Assembly (NCBI GenBank): GCA_900471525.1
Contig: UCEZ01000032.1
Location: 19,195-83,194, forward strand
Length of the DNA stretch: 64,000 bases
DNA from: Hyphomicrobiales bacterium
GTDB lineage: Bacteria > Pseudomonadota > Alphaproteobacteria > Rhizobiales > Rhizobiaceae
Reading direction: 5' to 3'
Shown here: piece by piece, positions 62,965 to 64,000 of the stretch
How positions within the stretch are numbered: the stretch's first letter is position 1
How the letters are laid out: every line of letters begins with the position of its first letter
Notes under the pieces: model-generated
Seen by the model: only the letters and a program-made list of their open reading frames with translations
What the model was told of the DNA's origin: nothing
Databases searched by the model: none
Program-made: the position numbers and the translations under genes

Positions 62965-64000
62965 ATGACCTTTTCAGAAAAACTCTACAGATCCGCCGGG
63001 CTTGTGTTTCCGATCGTCGTGACGGTGGCCGCCCTTGGCGCCGCTGGCGTGATCGATCCCTATCTCGCGTATGTCGCGACCTCCTGGATCATCTTCGGCC
63101 TGCTCGGCCTCAGCCTCGATATCGTCTGGGGCAGGGGTGGGTTGTTGAGCCTTGGACAGACTGCATTCTACGGTCTTGGCGGCTATTTCGGCAGCGTGGT
63201 TGCGATCAATCTTGGTCCCGTCACCGGCAACACCCTGATCTGGAGCCTGCCTGCCGGCGCTTTCTTCGGCGCGTTGTGTGCGGCCGCACTGGGGTGGATT
63301 ATTTTCTTTGCCCGGATGGGGCCGCTTCAAAGCACGATCCTGTCCTATACCCTCACGCTGCTGCTCTGGTCCCTGACACAGTCCTTCCAGCTCGACGTCG
63401 GCACGGCCTCTATCGGCGGCGACAACGGCTTGTCCAATATTCCAGGCATGGTTCTCGGTTTCGGGGAGAAAGCCGAAACACTGGGGCCGGTCGCGGTGTT
63501 CGTTGCTACAATCCTGATCGCCGCGATGGTCTACCTGCTGACGCGTGCTCTGATGACGAGCACCTTCGGACGCGTCGTCGATTGCATCCGCATCGATGCC
63601 CAGAAGGCCGAGCTGCTTGGCTATGACGTCCGTTTGTATCAGGTGGCAAATTTTGCCTATGCAGGTGCAGTCGCAGGACTTGCCGGAGCCTTGTTCGGAG
63701 CATGGGCGAATTATCTGAACCCCTCCATCTTCTCTGTGCAGGAGGCGCTGCTCGTACCGATTTACGTTCTCGTCGGCGGGCTCGGGACGCTGGCCGGGGC
63801 TTTCGTCGGCGCCATTGCCATAGGCGGTCTGTCCTACTGGTTGGGCGGCGGTGCAGTCGGAGGCCAGACGACGCTGATCCTCGGCATAGCGCTCATTTTT
63901 CTGGTTCTCTTTCTGAAGAATGGAATATTGGGGGCAGTCGGTGATCTCTGGCGCCGGAGCCTTCCGGACGCCAATGCCGCAGCCCGCGATGCAGACGCGG
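62965..64000 (+). CDS. Branched-chain-type ABC permease (LivM/UrtC-like), cut by the window end
   Basis: The frame is open from the ATG at 62965 through the last base (at least 345 codons). GLLGLSLDIVWGRGGLLSLG and GQTAFYGLGGYFGSVVAINL are LivM hallmarks, and VLVGGLGTLAGAFVGAIAIG follows. About ten helices are predicted. It would pair with the LivH-like permease. The ATPase genes presumably follow beyond the window. Confidence 0.93.
   Translation, partial: MTFSEKLYRSAGLVFPIVVTVAALGAAGVIDPYLAYVATSWIIFGLLGLSLDIVWGRGGLLSLGQTAFYGLGGYFGSVVAINLGPVTGNTLIWSLPAGAFFGALCAAALGWIIFFARMGPLQSTILSYTLTLLLWSLTQSFQLDVGTASIGGDNGLSNIPGMVLGFGEKAETLGPVAVFVATILIAAMVYLLTRALMTSTFGRVVDCIRIDAQKAELLGYDVRLYQVANFAYAGAVAGLAGALFGAWANYLNPSIFSVQEALLVPIYVLVGGLGTLAGAFVGAIAIGGLSYWLGGGAVGGQTTLILGIALIFLVLFLKNGILGAVGDLWRRSLPDANAAARDADA

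Overview
The window is GC-rich, gene-dense DNA of an alphaproteobacterium, most likely from the Rhizobiaceae (Rhizobium/Agrobacterium group). The evidence is the many CUT1, amino-acid and branched-chain amino-acid ABC transporters, a PuuE-UraD fusion, a four-hairpin CCUCCUCCC ('cuckoo') RNA and rhizobial-style intergenic palindromes. No rRNA, tRNA, CRISPR array, phage or insertion sequence was seen. It reads as a chromosome or large-replicon region made of catabolic and stress cassettes.

Layout. 0-5 kb: TetR regulator plus an RND efflux adaptor and pump. 5-12.3 kb: a minus-strand LacI-controlled operon for uptake and hydrolysis of an arabinofuranoside-type sugar (solute-binding protein, two permeases, GH127 glycosidase, ATPase). 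12.5-12.7 kb: a cuckoo/CcsR-type sRNA with four CCUCCUCCC hairpin loops. 12.8-17.5 kb: an orphan amino-acid binding protein, a 1017-residue kinase/M23/class-III PLP enzyme fusion and a divergent Lrp regulator. 17.9-30.3 kb: a purine salvage and catabolism block (NCS2 permease, AllA, PuuE-UraD, HIU hydrolase, XdhABC, LysR, PuuD, guanine deaminase), covering guanine through xanthine, urate, 5-hydroxyisourate, OHCU, allantoin and allantoate, plus ureidoglycolate lyase. The allantoate-to-ureidoglycolate step is not in the window.

31-41 kb is a mixed region: GH25 lipoprotein, small DUF2185-like protein, MFS exporter, two SRPBCC proteins beside an ArsR remnant, a cyclic-nucleotide-domain patatin phospholipase, a Cys-rich mini-ORF, RlpA, and a scar made of an IclR fragment joined to a copy of the GH25 3' end.

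39.4-52.5 kb is the most interesting part. An OmpR-type two-component system sits beside redox and detoxification genes: an alpha/beta hydrolase (frameshifted), DipZ, OsmC, a MerA/Lpd-like flavoprotein, an SDR, an exported epoxide hydrolase, a VOC protein, a GlxA-type AraC regulator and a Tat-exported alpha/beta hydrolase. Four promoters in this block carry the same 44-45 bp operator: two 16-bp tandem modules of TGTA-type half-sites, facing each other across a 12-13 bp spacer. One of them lies between the response regulator and its divergent neighbour. This predicts a local oxidant- or electrophile-response regulon that I cannot match to a described system.

52.7-56.5 kb: an EmrAB-type drug efflux pair with a divergent TetR and three ATTTT-NN-AAAAT-like sites. 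56.6-64 kb: amidase, LuxR-type regulator, APC permease and the start of a branched-chain/amide-type ABC operon cut by the window end. Starts were chosen from Shine-Dalgarno spacing and family length, so many are internal to the longest open frame.
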